Assembly (NCBI GenBank): GCA_022453515.1
Contig: JAJNNY010000005.1
Span: forward strand, 558,001 to 622,000
Source of the DNA: Astrocystis sublimbata
Taxonomy: Eukaryota; Ascomycota; Sordariomycetes; Xylariales; Xylariaceae
Direction: 5' to 3'
DNA: 64,000 nucleotides
Shown here: positions 45,720-56,959 of the stretch, one piece after another
Numbering within the stretch: position 1 is the first letter of the stretch
Layout: each line of letters begins with the position of its first letter
The notes under the pieces: generated by a model
Database searches by the model: none
What the model was told of the DNA's origin: nothing
Seen by the model: the letters and a program-made list of their open reading frames with translations, nothing else
Position numbers and translations under genes: made by a program

Positions 45720-47677
45720 TCAAACTGTTATACAGTTTGGACTCTGGCCCAAACCATTGAGCCAGTGTTGCCATACATACAATCAAGTGCTCATCAAGAG
45801 AATTCATGACGTCGCTGATTGGGGAAAAATCAATAGTACTCTGGTGGGAGACAAGACAATCTGACAGTTATAGTGCTGGTTGTCGATCTAGACGTGCCTG
45901 GTAGGTAAATACTGAGCAGTTGATCGGACAAAGTGTCCGAGTGGTGACGTAGGGAAGTCGCAGCGATCTGGACTTGAAGTACATCTAAAGCTGCTACTTT
46001 AGTATCCTTCAACCTGGAGCGTCGACTTACCTAGCTGCTAGCACTTCCCCAATTTCTCCACGTTTACGTAGGATTGATAGTATCTATCCCATGGCCAAAT
46101 TGGGGTCATGGTGAAAAGTAGTGTCGCGTATTTGCCTAGCAAGCATGGTATTGCTGCATGTATTGCTGTATTGCTGAATTGATGCCAGTTGTTGGCTTCT
46201 AATTACACTTGATCCACCTAGGTATTAAAGCCGATTGTAGTAATGTTCATATGGCAACTAAGTAGGACTTAAACTATAACTTGCTCGTCTTGCTCACTTG
46301 CAGTACAACGTGGGACTCTTGTTTTCTTTGAGAGTCGGAAGTGTTTTCACGGTGATTATTTCATCCTCTAGCCGAGGATTCGTTAGGTCCCTTGGGCCGT
46401 GCCTCTTCAATTGCTAAATTACCTAGGTAGGTGACAATGCGGATATGATCAGTAAATATTCTAAGTGTTGCTGAGTCAATGGGGCGATCTGCAGTAATTA
46501 CCGGTCGACGGCACCAAATGCGGCAACCAGCATTGCATGACCCCATAGTGGTGCAAAAGTCGGACGCCTGCGGCTCAACTTTTGAGGTTCCAAAGAGGAA
46601 GATTATACAGACATGTCGCGTTACCTCTCCGCTGAGGCGAACGCGTTCCTACTTCGAACTGCATAAGCGACCGAAGGGTCATCTATGCAATAGAAACCTG
46701 ATAACAGCCGAAAAGCCTCGACAGCTTTGAAAGTATAAGTAAGCAGATCCCTGCATACCTACATGGTACAGTAGATATACGATGCAGGTCTACCGCATGG
46801 CTGACGGCTATTTATGTCAACCAACCAGCAGTCATATCGATCCTCTGAACAATCGATATCTTAGTGTTTTTGTCCAGCCACAGTTCGTATTGTCGATACA
46901 TCGCTTCCACCGAGCAGCTTCGATGCGACCCGACAATCGGGTAAATAATGCACCCGTTAACGGTCGTTCGGGTCCTCCCGGAGTAAGCTCCAGTGCTTTC
47001 GGTATCACTTATCACTTATACCTTCAACCCAATATGTGCAGATCTAGCCTACCGGCGTCTGGACTCGCTCAGATTAGCTATGCAGGTTCATGTACGGATG
47101 CATGCATTGATGCAAACACGTCCATATCAAGGTACGGTAGCATTGAGATTGGATCTGGGCCCTCGTTGGTGACTTCGTTACGCAGGTGCTACGATGTCAG
47201 TCGGCCGATCGTCAGCTCCCGTGGCACAAACTCGGCAAGAGTCGCGTTATCAATGATCAACGGACACAATACGAGGATTTGTGTCCCGCTCAACAGAATT
47301 TTCAAACGTAGGCAGCAGATTTCGCGTCCATCGCCATGTAACCTGACCGTCCCTACGGTCACCCAATAGGTAATCTAGGCCGTACGAATTTGTCGTGAGC
47401 CTCGCGCAACCCACAAGCCACATCGGACCTCTGGTCACATCAGACGTCTTGACCGCCATTAACGAGCCGATATAATATTACGATGTCTGATAAGGGAAAA
47501 TGACTCTTGTATATAAAGGTCATCGTGACTGTCGCGCATCTTGACAACATGAATCCGTCATGCTCAGATACACCAACCCCACCTCCATAAGTGCTTCATC
47601 TTTCCACCTGTAAACTGTCCTACCCGAGACGTCCGTCATCCCACAACAAGACCCACCTCACACAAATCATCAAAACC
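45720..47677. other. Two-kilobase region without a supportable gene
   Basis: Holds TACCTAGGTA at 46420-46429 and CACCTAGGTA at 46215-46224. The word TATTGCTG occurs three times at 46148-46176. An open frame of 195 codons at 46782-47369 has no recognisable motif and looks fortuitous. Confidence 0.4.
47510..47517 (+). promoter_or_regulatory. TATA box (TATATAAA)
   Basis: TATATAAA about 160 bp upstream of the small secreted protein ATG at 47678, a typical spacing for a strongly regulated fungal gene. Confidence 0.45.
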
Positions 47678-47950
47678 ATGAGGGCCTCACTCATAATATC
47701 TTTGCTGCCGGCCATCGGCGCCTGGGCGGCTGCTCTCCCACAGCAGGAGACCAAGATCCCCACAGCCACATCGTCATCTTCGGCTCCTTGTCCCACAGCA
47801 CCGACAAATTGCGCCTCGAAACTAGACGGTCACTTGGTGTGCCTCAACTCTCGGACATGGTGTCTGTACACCGATACCGCGCGGCATACGCCGGCGTTCT
47901 TCCCCGTCGACCTCAACAGCGTTTGCGCGGACTGCCTGGTGGTGCTCTAA
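47678..47950 (+). CDS. Small secreted cysteine-rich protein
   Basis: Single exon, 90 residues. The N-terminus MRASLIISLLPAIGAWAAALP is a strong signal-peptide candidate, followed by a Thr/Ser linker. The mature part carries six cysteines (38, 45, 55, 62, 83, 86) in about 50 residues, an even number compatible with three disulfides. A TATA box lies 160 bp upstream. No family is recognised. Size, signal peptide and cysteine count match the general profile of fungal small secreted proteins that include effectors and antimicrobial peptides; that role is only a possibility. An in-frame upstream extension from 47591 exists but would bury the signal peptide, so it was rejected. Confidence 0.65.
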   Translation: MRASLIISLLPAIGAWAAALPQQETKIPTATSSSSAPCPTAPTNCASKLDGHLVCLNSRTWCLYTDTARHTPAFFPVDLNSVCADCLVVL

Positions 47951-48824
47951 GTCGTGTGAAAGCGGCTGAACGAGAGCGGAGCTTTGATGAACCTCCGGCG
48001 CAACACGGGAATGCACCAAAACTCGGGAAAGGCGGACTCGGCGACGCAACTCAACGAGGGAGATTGAGAGGTGAAACGATTGTGCTGTGGCACTGCCTAC
48101 ATCACAGGCGAGCTTCGCTGCCCTTGATACCAATCTCGGGACGTAGACTGCAGAAACACCTAGGTTTAACGGTCTTAGCTGATTTGATAAAGGAGGGGGA
48201 AACACGAAGGTCGTCTTCATAATGATAATATTATTACTATTACCTGTTATACGAGTATAAGCAGCAATGTACCACTTTTGCTATAAAAATGACTAGCCCA
48301 GCATTGATCAGTTCCCTGCGAATTTGCTGCGTTTATGTGGCCTAAAATGAGGAGAAATGGTGTTATTAAGAGATAACACAAAAAGTAGGGCTTTAAAACC
48401 AAATCTCGAGTGCAAAGTTGTACGTGATGTGATAGCCAGCAATGGCATTCCCAAGAATAAATAAAGAACATGATGCTGGTGCTCGCAGCTCCAGGTCCCA
48501 AAGTCGCCGAGGCCTCTTTCCAGGTGAAGCCCCACCTAATCCCATTCCCCACCATCTGGAAGCGACGGGATCTCCCTAGCGACGATAAAGCTTAAGCTTC
48601 AGGGTAGCTAGCTACTGATGTACACCCATCTTCAACCAGACGAACTACTATTGTCAAATACTGAATCGAAGCTCGTCGTGATCATCTTTGTTGTTGCTCA
48701 AGTTGCTTAGCTCACCGCGAAATCCCAATCATTGGCTGTTTTTGTGAAAACACCTCACCCCCAAACTTAGTCGACGTCATCGGTGCTCGGCCCCCCGGAC
48801 CGGCCACGACCACAATAGCTAGCC
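47951..48824. other. Spacer without recognised gene
   Basis: No coding sequence recognised. AT-rich near 48220-48300; C-rich leader-like sequence just before 48825. Confidence 0.4.
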
Positions 48825-49354
48825 ATGCCGCGCAGCGTCTTAGACACCGCGGAGGCGAAGGAGGCGCAGATGGAAGCTGTGCGCGGTGCCGGGATCGGGG
48901 CGTTGAAATGGGGTACTGCGGCCGCTTTCCTGGGCGGGCTCGGCTACGGCATGTCGCCCATCTATCGCGGGTTGACGATTCAGTTCAAAGTGTATGTATA
49001 TCTCTCTCTAATTGGTCTATCATTTTTCTTGGATGCTTTCCACCTGTTTGTAGCCCCTTTTCATTTCGATCTCATGATTGTGTTGTTGAGCACTAACTAT
49101 ACGACGGTACTCTACGGAGTGAGATTGGTATAAGACGTGAAGCTACCTATTTGACCTAGCTGACCAAGGAAAACAGATACATTCAGATGTCCAGCATGAT
49201 ATTAGGAGGCATGATCGAGGCAGACTCGCGGATGCGCCGCTACGAACATCGTGTACGGATGCATCGGATGGCAGCTCGCAACCAAGCCATGTGGCAAGAC
49301 CTAGTAGACGAGGAAGACATTCCGCCCTCAGTCAAAAATCTCCCGAATAAATGA
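48825..49354 (+). CDS. Small conserved membrane-associated protein (function unknown)
   Basis: Two exons (48825-48991, 49177-49354) encode 114 residues. The intron has donor GTATGT and acceptor ACAG and rejoins as FKVYIQMSSMILGGMIEAD. Residues 24-49 (IGALKWGTAAAFLGGLGYGM...) are hydrophobic and glycine-rich, then the pattern SPIYRGLTIQFKVYIQMS, a second hydrophobic stretch and a charged arginine/methionine-rich tail (RMRRYEHRVRMHRMAAR). I recall similar short proteins in other filamentous fungi but no firm function. The arrangement of two short hydrophobic helices with RMR-type tails weakly resembles HIG1-type mitochondrial proteins; that is a guess. Confidence 0.75.
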
Positions 49355-49575
49355 AGTCAACAGTGCCAGTTTCAGTTTTGTTATATGTTCTCGCTACATA
49401 AGCTACATAAACCCATGTACATAAGCAAATTCGAAGTGCGCGTCTTTCAGCTATGTGAACTCTGCCCAGAATCCCATCTGAATCGCCCGTAAGTCTCGTG
49501 AACGCCGTGCTATGCAATTTCAATTTTTGACACTCCGATGTGTCCTAGTTTTCGCGCCGAGCAAGCCAAATCGGA

Positions 49576-50778
49576 TCATCTTGCTTTTGCCTCCAGCTTT
49601 CTGGGGTCCATATTGATCTTACACAAACGTGCCACACAGCCACTGAGCTGCAGGAGAGTCTGGACACCCTCAAGGATCTTCATATGTGTGAAGCCGATCT
49701 CGCGGATGAACTCGAGCTTGGCGTGCTCGCTGAGGGTAGGGATGGTCTTGGTGACCTTGAACATGGTGCTGATAATGTCATGGGACGAGTATCCCAGATT
49801 CCAGAGTTCCCCCAGGATGCCCAGCGCACTATCGATGTTACCCTCGTGACAAGCCTTGAGCATCGCCTGCACCTTGATAGGATGCGGCGAGTCGACGACC
49901 TTGAAGACATTATCTCCACTCACGAAACCGAAACCAGCAAAGGTGCTCTGTAGGTTGTTGATGGCCTGTCGCATATCGCCCTCGGCGCTGAAGACCAGCG
50001 CGGCCAGCCCCTCGTCATTGTACTTGACGTCCTCGGCCTCGATGATCTGCATGAGCCGCTTCACGACCTGGCCCTCGGTCAATCGTCCGTATCGGAGGAT
50101 GGCGCATCGCGACTGCAGCGGCTCGATGATCTTGTTGGACTGGTTGCAGGCGAAGGCGAAGCGGGTCGTGTTCGAGTAGATCTCCATCGTGCGGCGGAGG
50201 GCTTGCTGCGCGCCCGAGGTCATGCTGTCGGCTTCGTCGAGGATAACTAGCTTGTGGCGGCCCGCGGGGAGTGTGACCTTCTTCTGCGCGAACCCCTTGA
50301 TCCTGTTGCGCACGACATCGATACCTGTTATTATACCGGTGTTAGCAACTCGGTGGCAAGCACTGGCCGTGATTTTATATTACCTCGCTCGTCACTGGCA
50401 TTCAGCTCCAACACGGCCTCCTTGTACGCATCTCCGAGCAGCTGGCGCGCCAGGCACAGCACACTGGTGGTCTTGCCGATACCTGGCATGCCGGAGATGA
50501 TGACGTGGGGCATGTTGCCATCCTTCGCTATGATCTTCAACCGCTCAATCGTCTCGGTGTTGCCGACTACATCGTCGAGGAAGACGGGTCTGTATTTCTC
50601 GACCCTGGTATGGGACGCTTCAGCATGTGTGCAAGAGGACCAATCATCCAATTGCAAGGGGGGCGGCTAACCATGGGAGCTCGTATGTAGTTGAGTTGCT
50701 CGTCGCACCAGTGAGCGCCTTCTTGGCAGCAGAAGTCGACGACTCGCCTTTTTCTTCGACGACCTTTGCGGCTGGCAT
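49576..50778 (-). CDS. RFC4: Replication factor C subunit 4 (clamp loader small subunit)
   Basis: Three exons (50778-50672, 50604-50384, 50324-49576) encode 358 residues. The first intron splits ELPW-VEKYRP, and [15 protein letters not shown] is the RFC box II region. Walker A is [12 protein letters not shown] with the methionine/isoleucine variants typical of the Rfc4/human RFC2 orthologue, [13 protein letters not shown] (across the second intron) is RFC box IV, Walker B is VILDEADSM, and the arginine-finger SRC motif is in [13 protein letters not shown]. The C-terminal collar ends [20 protein letters not shown]. The pentameric RFC complex loads PCNA at primer ends. Introns have GTTAGC/CCAG and GTAATA/ACAG. 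Divergent from ARG7. Confidence 0.96.
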
Positions 50779-51563
50779 CTTCGTGTGGTGTGTGGTGTGT
50801 AAAGTGTTCAGTACCTATTGTTGGTTTGGCAGGACGTACCTGTAGAGAATCACTTTACGCGTCTGGGAGGGTAGGGTCGCGGTTGCTGCTGCGGCTGCTA
50901 GCCTCATTAGGCATAGACTTACCTACCTAGGGTAGCATTTCCAGCCCACCATCAACTTTTGCCAGGCCAACCAGTTTCTACCTACACACGAGAGTGAAAT
51001 GCATCATGCCAGGCTCGCCCGGCTCGCCTAGGCGCCTGGATTTCTACTAGATGATTGAAGCTGCATGTGTGGAACAGGTCTACAACTTTAACGTCACTAC
51101 ATCACCACTTTTAGTCTTAGACAATAATATTGAAGCCTGAAGCTAGCACTACAAAATCCGAGCCAGCAGTTGAGCTTGTCCTTTGTAGGCATTTGCGTTA
51201 CCTCCGATATCGCCGCTGAAGCTGTGACTCTCCAAGAACCATGTCGCAAAAATTCGACTGTCAATAAATCATGACAGCCAATTGACTATCTCAGTAAGGA
51301 TATCTTGATTTCTCAAAGGGAGGGGGAGCACAATTGATACATCAGCAATTCAATTCTCGTCTGTGCTTGATAAGTCCCAACTTCCAACAGGCCGTTCCAC
51401 TTGGGGCTGGTGGGCTCGAGGCTTGAGCCGGTTTGGTTTGGAGGCCGACTACCTCAGGTAGCTTTTAGACAATACGTACCTATCTATTACACCACCGTTC
51501 TCATATCTCCTCCTAGGACAGCTAGGTACGCCATACGCACGAGGGTGTGGCAATTGTCCAACC
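50779..51563. promoter_or_regulatory. Divergent promoter region, RFC4 / ARG7
   Basis: 785 bp with no open frame of interest. ACCTACCTAGGGTAGC lies at 50920-50936, another member of the recurring motif set. AT-rich in the middle. Confidence 0.4.
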
Positions 51564-52892
51564 ATGGCTTCCAGAGCGTTCAAGGGTTCTTGGGCGGACC
51601 TGGCCAAGGCCACCAGCCGGATATCCAGCGTGAACAAGTTTCCCAAGGGCTTCAAGGTGTCGGGCACCATAGTCGGTGTGAAGCCCAGCAACAAAACCAA
51701 GCTGGACATCGCCCTCATTGCTTCGCAGACGCCCTGCTCCGCCGCGGCTGTGGTCACCAAGACCAAATTCCATGCGGCACCCATCACTTTTTGCCGCCAA
51801 CTGCTCGCCTCCCACAGCTCCAACATCCGAGGAGTCATCATCAACTCGGGCAATGCCAACGCAGTCACGGGGCCCGGCGGTCTGGCTGATGCCACGGCCA
51901 TGTCAGAGGCAGCAGACAAGCTTCTGGGTACCAAGAATTCAACCCTGGTTATGAGCACGGGGGTCATTGGTCAGAGGCTACCTGTCAAGAAGATACTAGA
52001 TGGGGTGCCAGCCGCGCATGAGGCTCTGGGAGAGTCAGATAACCACTGGTTAGAATGTGCCACAGCTATCTGCACTACCGACACCTTCCCCAAGCTGAGG
52101 TCGAGGAGCTTCACTCTTCCATCCGACCCCTCAATCGAGTACCGCATCGCCGGCATGACGAAGGGTGCCGGCATGATATGCCCCAACATGGCCACATTGC
52201 TCGGTATCATAGCCACCGATGCCCCGATCGCCGCTCCCGCGTTGCAGGCGGCACTCGGCGCCGCCACCGACAAGTCGTTCAACAGCATCAGTGTCGATAA
52301 CGACATGTCCACCAACGACATCATTGCTGTGCTGGCGAATGGCGCCGCGGGCGGCTCCGAAGTGACGGCCGAGAAAGCGGCCGACTTCGAAGCCTTTAAG
52401 GCCGTGCTCACCGACTTGGCCACCGACCTAGCACAGCTCATCGTCCGCGACGGCGAGGGCGCGACCAAATTCATTACCATCCGCGTTACCGATGCGCTCA
52501 GCGAAGCCGGCGCGCGCCAGATCGCCGCAACCGTTGCGCAGTCGTCGCTCTTCAAGACCGCCATGTACGGCAAGGACGCGAACTGGGGCCGCATCGTAGC
52601 CTCGGCCGGCTCGGCCTTCGTGCGCCCGGGGCAGACACAGGTTGACGATGCACCTGACCTGAATCCGGAGACGACGAATGTCTCGCTCGTCCCGGCCGAT
52701 GGCAGCGCGGAGCTGAAACTACTGGTGAACGGCGTGCCTGAGGCTGTTGATGAGACACGCGCAGCAGAGATCCTGGAACACAACGATATTGAGATCGTGC
52801 TTAGCTTGGGGACAGGTTCTCATGAGGCCGTGCACTGGACGTGCGACTTGAGCCATGAATATGTCACTATAAACGGAGACTATCGGACATAG
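51564..52892 (+). CDS. ARG7: Arginine biosynthesis bifunctional protein (ornithine acetyltransferase / acetylglutamate synthase)
   Basis: Single exon, 442 residues. ArgJ-family enzymes transfer acetyl from N-acetylornithine to glutamate in mitochondria, recycling the acetyl group in the arginine cycle. The self-cleavage site is intact: [15 protein letters not shown], with Thr211 becoming the nucleophile of the beta chain. Other family blocks are [56 protein letters not shown] and the C-terminal THEYVTINxDYRT-like end ([13 protein letters not shown]). The N-terminus ([20 protein letters not shown]) is basic, lacks acids apart from one Asp, and fits a short mitochondrial presequence. Length is as expected. 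Confidence 0.96.
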   Translation: MASRAFKGSWADLAKATSRISSVNKFPKGFKVSGTIVGVKPSNKTKLDIALIASQTPCSAAAVVTKTKFHAAPITFCRQLLASHSSNIRGVIINSGNANAVTGPGGLADATAMSEAADKLLGTKNSTLVMSTGVIGQRLPVKKILDGVPAAHEALGESDNHWLECATAICTTDTFPKLRSRSFTLPSDPSIEYRIAGMTKGAGMICPNMATLLGIIATDAPIAAPALQAALGAATDKSFNSISVDNDMSTNDIIAVLANGAAGGSEVTAEKAADFEAFKAVLTDLATDLAQLIVRDGEGATKFITIRVTDALSEAGARQIAATVAQSSLFKTAMYGKDANWGRIVASAGSAFVRPGQTQVDDAPDLNPETTNVSLVPADGSAELKLLVNGVPEAVDETRAAEILEHNDIEIVLSLGTGSHEAVHWTCDLSHEYVTINGDYRT

Positions 52893-53947
52893 ACCAGCAT
52901 ATCAATAATATAAAAAATCGAGATTGATATTTATTTCAAATCTCGGTTCCGTGTGGTTTGCAGCTATGTTTTGGGCATCGTTTAGGTTACCTCAGTGTAT
53001 TTTGTCAGCAGCTCCGAATGAGAACACTCGAGAGAAGCTTGCAGAGAATAGCATTCATTGTTTCCTTATGGAGTCTCATCGAGCCACCAATGTGAGTAGT
53101 AGAAGTGTCGATAACCCTCTTCCTGCTGAAATTCCAGTACTAAGCAGCATCAGAGGAAACGAAGCAACTCCTCTGTCCACTTCTTATACTACATACACTG
53201 CTCCAGTATCCCCCATCAATGCCGTGGAACAAGGTACACCACTTGCGTATGAAATCGATCAAGAATTATCTGAAGTCGTGTTTTATCAACTCGGTAGGAT
53301 CTACTAAGTGCCATGAAGCCATACAAAAAACACGATGAAACATTTATTCCGGAGCTTCTCGGTCACAGTCTCGATGTTCATCAACTTGAGCTTGAAGACA
53401 ATTGGTTCAGTCAAATCTAATCGCCATTACTTGCCGTTACGACCAAACCCCAACTGCCCCGCCATTTCCAGTGCACCAACCTTTGGGCAAGCCACAGCCC
53501 ACCAGACTCGGCGCTACTGTTCCTTGGCCGTGTGGCTTCTCGTGGCTTGCTCACCCCAGCAGGACCTCGTTGGTTGGCCCAAGCTCCTACGCTAGCCCGC
53601 CTTATTTCTATTTTCAGAATTCGAACACGTTCAAAGTGCAGCTTCTTCCTTTCTCATTCCATCTCACAAGCAGGAGCTTCTTGTGGACAAGGTGTTCAAT
53701 TGGCCAAACAATATGCGCACTGCAGCGCGGTCGACTGCCTGCTTGCCTGTTGCGCCACTTTCATCTTTATCACCGTCATGAAGCTTGATTAGCAACGTGT
53801 CGACAAGGTAATCAATCAATAACCCCTCGACTCTCACGGGGTATTGGTCTTCCATCTGCATCTGATCAACATCAGACGACTTTCCCCCTCGATTGATTGA
53901 GTCGCTGCTTCGAGTGATTGCATAACCACTCGACTAGCATTTTCACC
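52893..53947. other. Spacer between ARG7 and Derlin genes
   Basis: No recognised gene. Open frames of up to about 128 codons lie in this stretch but show no motif. A long leader for the Derlin gene is plausible. Confidence 0.4.
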
Positions 53948-55133
53948 ATGTCGGACGTAACGTCGCTTTACTTTGCGTCGCCGCCGGTCGCGAGGTATGT
54001 ATCCCCACCCACAACTGCAAGCTGCCTAGTTGGCTAACCTTCGTGGCTTCATAGGACTGTTGCGACTGCAGTATTTCTCTCTTCCGTCGCTGTCTACACC
54101 GGCATGCTCTCTATATATGGATTCTTCTTTCATTACTCGACGCTTCTGAAGTTCCCTCCAGCGATCCATCGACTTGTGACAAGCTTCCTCATAACGTCGA
54201 AAGACCTGGGTGTGCTCATGGACACGTATTTCGTCTATACCTATCTCAGCCAGTTAGAACGGAACAATGCCAAGTTCTCGAAGAAGGAGGACCTGGTATG
54301 GTACCTAATGTTCGTTGGCGGCATCATCATTGTAGGTCTTGTCACACTTCTCGAACCTTGATATTGTTTTCGCTTGTTTTGCTTTAATTCCCCAACACAC
54401 ATGTCCCTCATAATATCTGCCCGTATAGCGTCTTGCCTCTACAGCTATAACGGTTCCTGGAACTGAGGAAGAGTACCCCTGCTCTCTGGCTGGCCCGTCA
54501 TTCGCAAACCTCAATCAGAGGGTCAGTCCGGATTGTGGGCATGGTGGGATGTCTTTAATGGATGACTCGGGTGACGTCTTTGACTGTTTGCTCGGGTGGT
54601 TTTGAGCGCCCTACATAATTAGAATTGTATCCCATTCTGTTTTGATTTCCCCGTGGGTTGCGGTTTTGTGATACCGGCATGGTTGCTGACTGCGACTGAA
54701 GCTCGTCAATCAAATCCTCACAGGCGGCGTTTTGTATTTGCACGCATTGCTCATAGCCATCTGCTACACGGCAACCCAAGATCAGCGTGGAGCGCAAGCA
54801 CACTTCTACATCGTCACAGTGCCTGCCCAACTAATGCCATGGTGCATGTTGCTGGCACAGCTACTGTTCGCCGGCTGGGGTTCATTCGTGCTCGGACTCA
54901 CTGGCATCTTCGCGGCTCATCTGCATGATTTCTTGACACGGATTTATCCAGAGTTCGGGGGTGGCGCAAACCTCATTCCGACTCCTTCGTTCCTATCCTG
55001 GATCATAAGCAATCCCCGAATCAGGAACATGGGGTATGGAACCGCTTACAACCCTCCAGCGGATCGTAGCGGTCGAGGTGGCCCTCTACCAGATTCATGG
55101 AGAGCCAAGGGGCCGGGACGACGTCTCGGCTGA
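53948..55133 (+). CDS. DER1: Derlin (Der1-like ER-associated degradation protein)
   Basis: Three exons (53948-53994, 54055-54331, 54702-55133) encode 251 residues. Derlins are rhomboid-like membrane proteins that help move misfolded proteins out of the ER. The N-terminus (SLYFASPPVARTVATAVF) has the usual short luminal/cytosolic start before the first helix. LLKFPPAIHRLVTSFLITSKDLGVLMDTYFVYTYLSQLE is the conserved loop and second helix, and FYIVTVPAQLMPWCMLLAQLL plus LGLTGIFAAHLHDFL form the later helices. The cytosolic tail ends GRGGPLPDSWRAKGPGRRLG. The second intron is long for this locus, about 370 nt (donor GTAGGT, acceptor GAAG with CTGAC branch); exon phase supports it. Confidence 0.88.
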
Positions 55134-55598
55134 GGCCATTAGATATGTCCATAGCCAATGATAACGAATCACCCTTATGCATCCTCGATGTGTAGTTGTT
55201 AATCATCTCTCAGTATTGGCGTGACTAGCGGACGTACACAGCCCAAGACCTTCTCCGTTCACCAAACATGGAGCTTATCAAATGCATTTGAGTTCGAGTA
55301 ATTCTTCCTAAGTCTTGTTACATGCGCGTACCTTTCATCCCGTGGTCGCGAGACGTTTCATAGTCATTCCTCATCCGTCGTTGTCATGCCATGGAGAGTG
55401 CTATTGTCACCATTGACGCAGTCTATTACATGGTGTTGAAGGGATGTATGGCAACTTCCAACTGATTCCCGATACTCCTTGTTCAATGTCCACCACTGTC
55501 TTGCAGGCATGGCATGCATTATTCACTTGGTTCTCCTTACTCCCCCCTTTGCTCTTCTGGCCCTTCTTGTGCTTTTGGTGGTGAAGGTAATTCGTAAG
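55134..55598. other. 3' flank between Derlin and secreted-protein genes
   Basis: Shared 3' region of convergent genes. It may include a downstream exon of the secreted protein gene on the minus strand (see finding). Otherwise nothing seen. Confidence 0.35.
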
Positions 55599-56153
55599 TT
55601 AGTAACGTTGTTTTACAGGAGACATCTGCGTCGGAATCATGTTCCCCGAGTCGAGCTCCCAGTCCGAGTAACCGAAAGACGCCTGTTCGTTGTTAAACGC
55701 GCTGGTGATAGTGATGGTCAGCTTCCCCGCGCCCACCGTGTCCTGCGCGCCCGCGACGTAGTAGTCGGGGTAGTCCTCGTGGCACTTGGTCGGGTACCAG
55801 TTGGCGGAGCGGCAGTCCAATATCCGGGGCACCTTGACCGTGAACTTGCAGTGGACGAGCGGCGACTGGTCGTCGAAGTGCGGCGGCTTGTCGGATTCGC
55901 TCACGCGGAACTCCCACTTGCAACGGTGGTTCTTGTGGCTCTGCCAGCGGCTTAGGTCGTCGAGGATCCAGACTTTGGTGCTGTTTTTGACCCCCGGGTC
56001 TTGAGTGACGAGGGGTGGTAACGGGTGGGCGGTGTCGGTGTCGTTGGCCCCGATGGCTGGATCACTGGCACCTAGGCTTGCGAGGAGGCCTAGGCACACG
56101 AGGGGGGCTTTGAGGATGGTGGAGGAGAGGAGCATGTTGGCTTTTTTTCCCAA
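55599..56153 (-). CDS. Secreted protein of unknown function
   Basis: Open frame of 184 residues on the minus strand with an N-terminal hydrophobic signal (about residues 7-29, MLLSSTILKAPLVCLGLLASLGA). The mature region has four cysteines (in HRCKWEF, VHCKFTV, LDCRSAN and TKCHEDY) suited to two disulfides, and aromatic-rich conserved-looking blocks (KWEFRVSESDKPP, DYYVAGAQD, ASFGYSDWELDSG). I recall such short secreted proteins in other ascomycetes but no function. The last residues may be replaced by a spliced downstream exon, since a donor-like GTAAAA and an ACTAAC branch motif lie at the stop. Confidence 0.7.
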   Translation of the reverse strand: MGKKANMLLSSTILKAPLVCLGLLASLGASDPAIGANDTDTAHPLPPLVTQDPGVKNSTKVWILDDLSRWQSHKNHRCKWEFRVSESDKPPHFDDQSPLVHCKFTVKVPRILDCRSANWYPTKCHEDYPDYYVAGAQDTVGAGKLTITITSAFNNEQASFGYSDWELDSGNMIPTQMSPVKQRY

Positions 56154-56959
56154 GACGATTTTCGTACCAGGTGGGACTCGTTGCGTTCGGCGGAGGTTTT
56201 TTTTCTCGAAAATCTGATTTCGTCAAATGTGTATGATATCTCGGTTACGATTTAACAGTTGTTTTGATAGCAATTGGTGAACTGTTAATTGCAAATCGGT
56301 GGACTGTTAGCCTGTTGTTGTTCGAAAGCTGTGTAGACGTTTGAGAAGAGTGATGAGGTCAGTAAAGCCAACAAGGGGGAGGGGAGCATTACATGCATCG
56401 CACGGCTCATCATCAAGGTTTGCATACGCAATCACGAGACCTGTAGCAGGTCAGCACATACTGAGGGGTTGTCGTTAACTTTACTGAGATGCAGGCTTTA
56501 TCCACGAGCAGAAACTTTCCAGGGCGTAACTGCGTAGATATAAAATTACAGTATTTCGGAAAATCGTACAAGGAGAGCTGTGAGTCACTTAATGGTTGAG
56601 GCGGGTGATGGGTGGGTGGCACGTCATCACAAGGGGTGGACGATTTTGATGAACAGAATCGACTATTACAATAGGTAGTTATCCATAGATATATATCCAT
56701 TAGAGTAGTCATCAATCATATCTCAATTGCCTTTCCGTGCTCGTTCCCATATCCATGTCCATAATACGTTAAATCCGTCATATTTCGCCAGCCATACGCC
56801 GTTCCAGATGGATACTTCGAAAACTTTAAAGTTTTGGTATATCCTCCGACCATCCCTTATGCGCCAGTAAACTATGCATTAAGTACCTATTTATTCATAC
56901 AGTTCTAATCAGCGTATCCGTATGGAGGAAGCCGGTCCCCGTTGCCCACCTCATCCTTG
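56154..56959. other. Spacer between two minus-strand genes
   Basis: Divergent orientation does not apply here; both flanking genes are on the minus strand. AT-rich; no coding sequence recognised. Confidence 0.4.

Noticed and set aside
46782..47369. 195-codon frame on the plus strand
   Set aside because: No domain, irregular composition, no upstream TATA or leader; best read as a chance frame.
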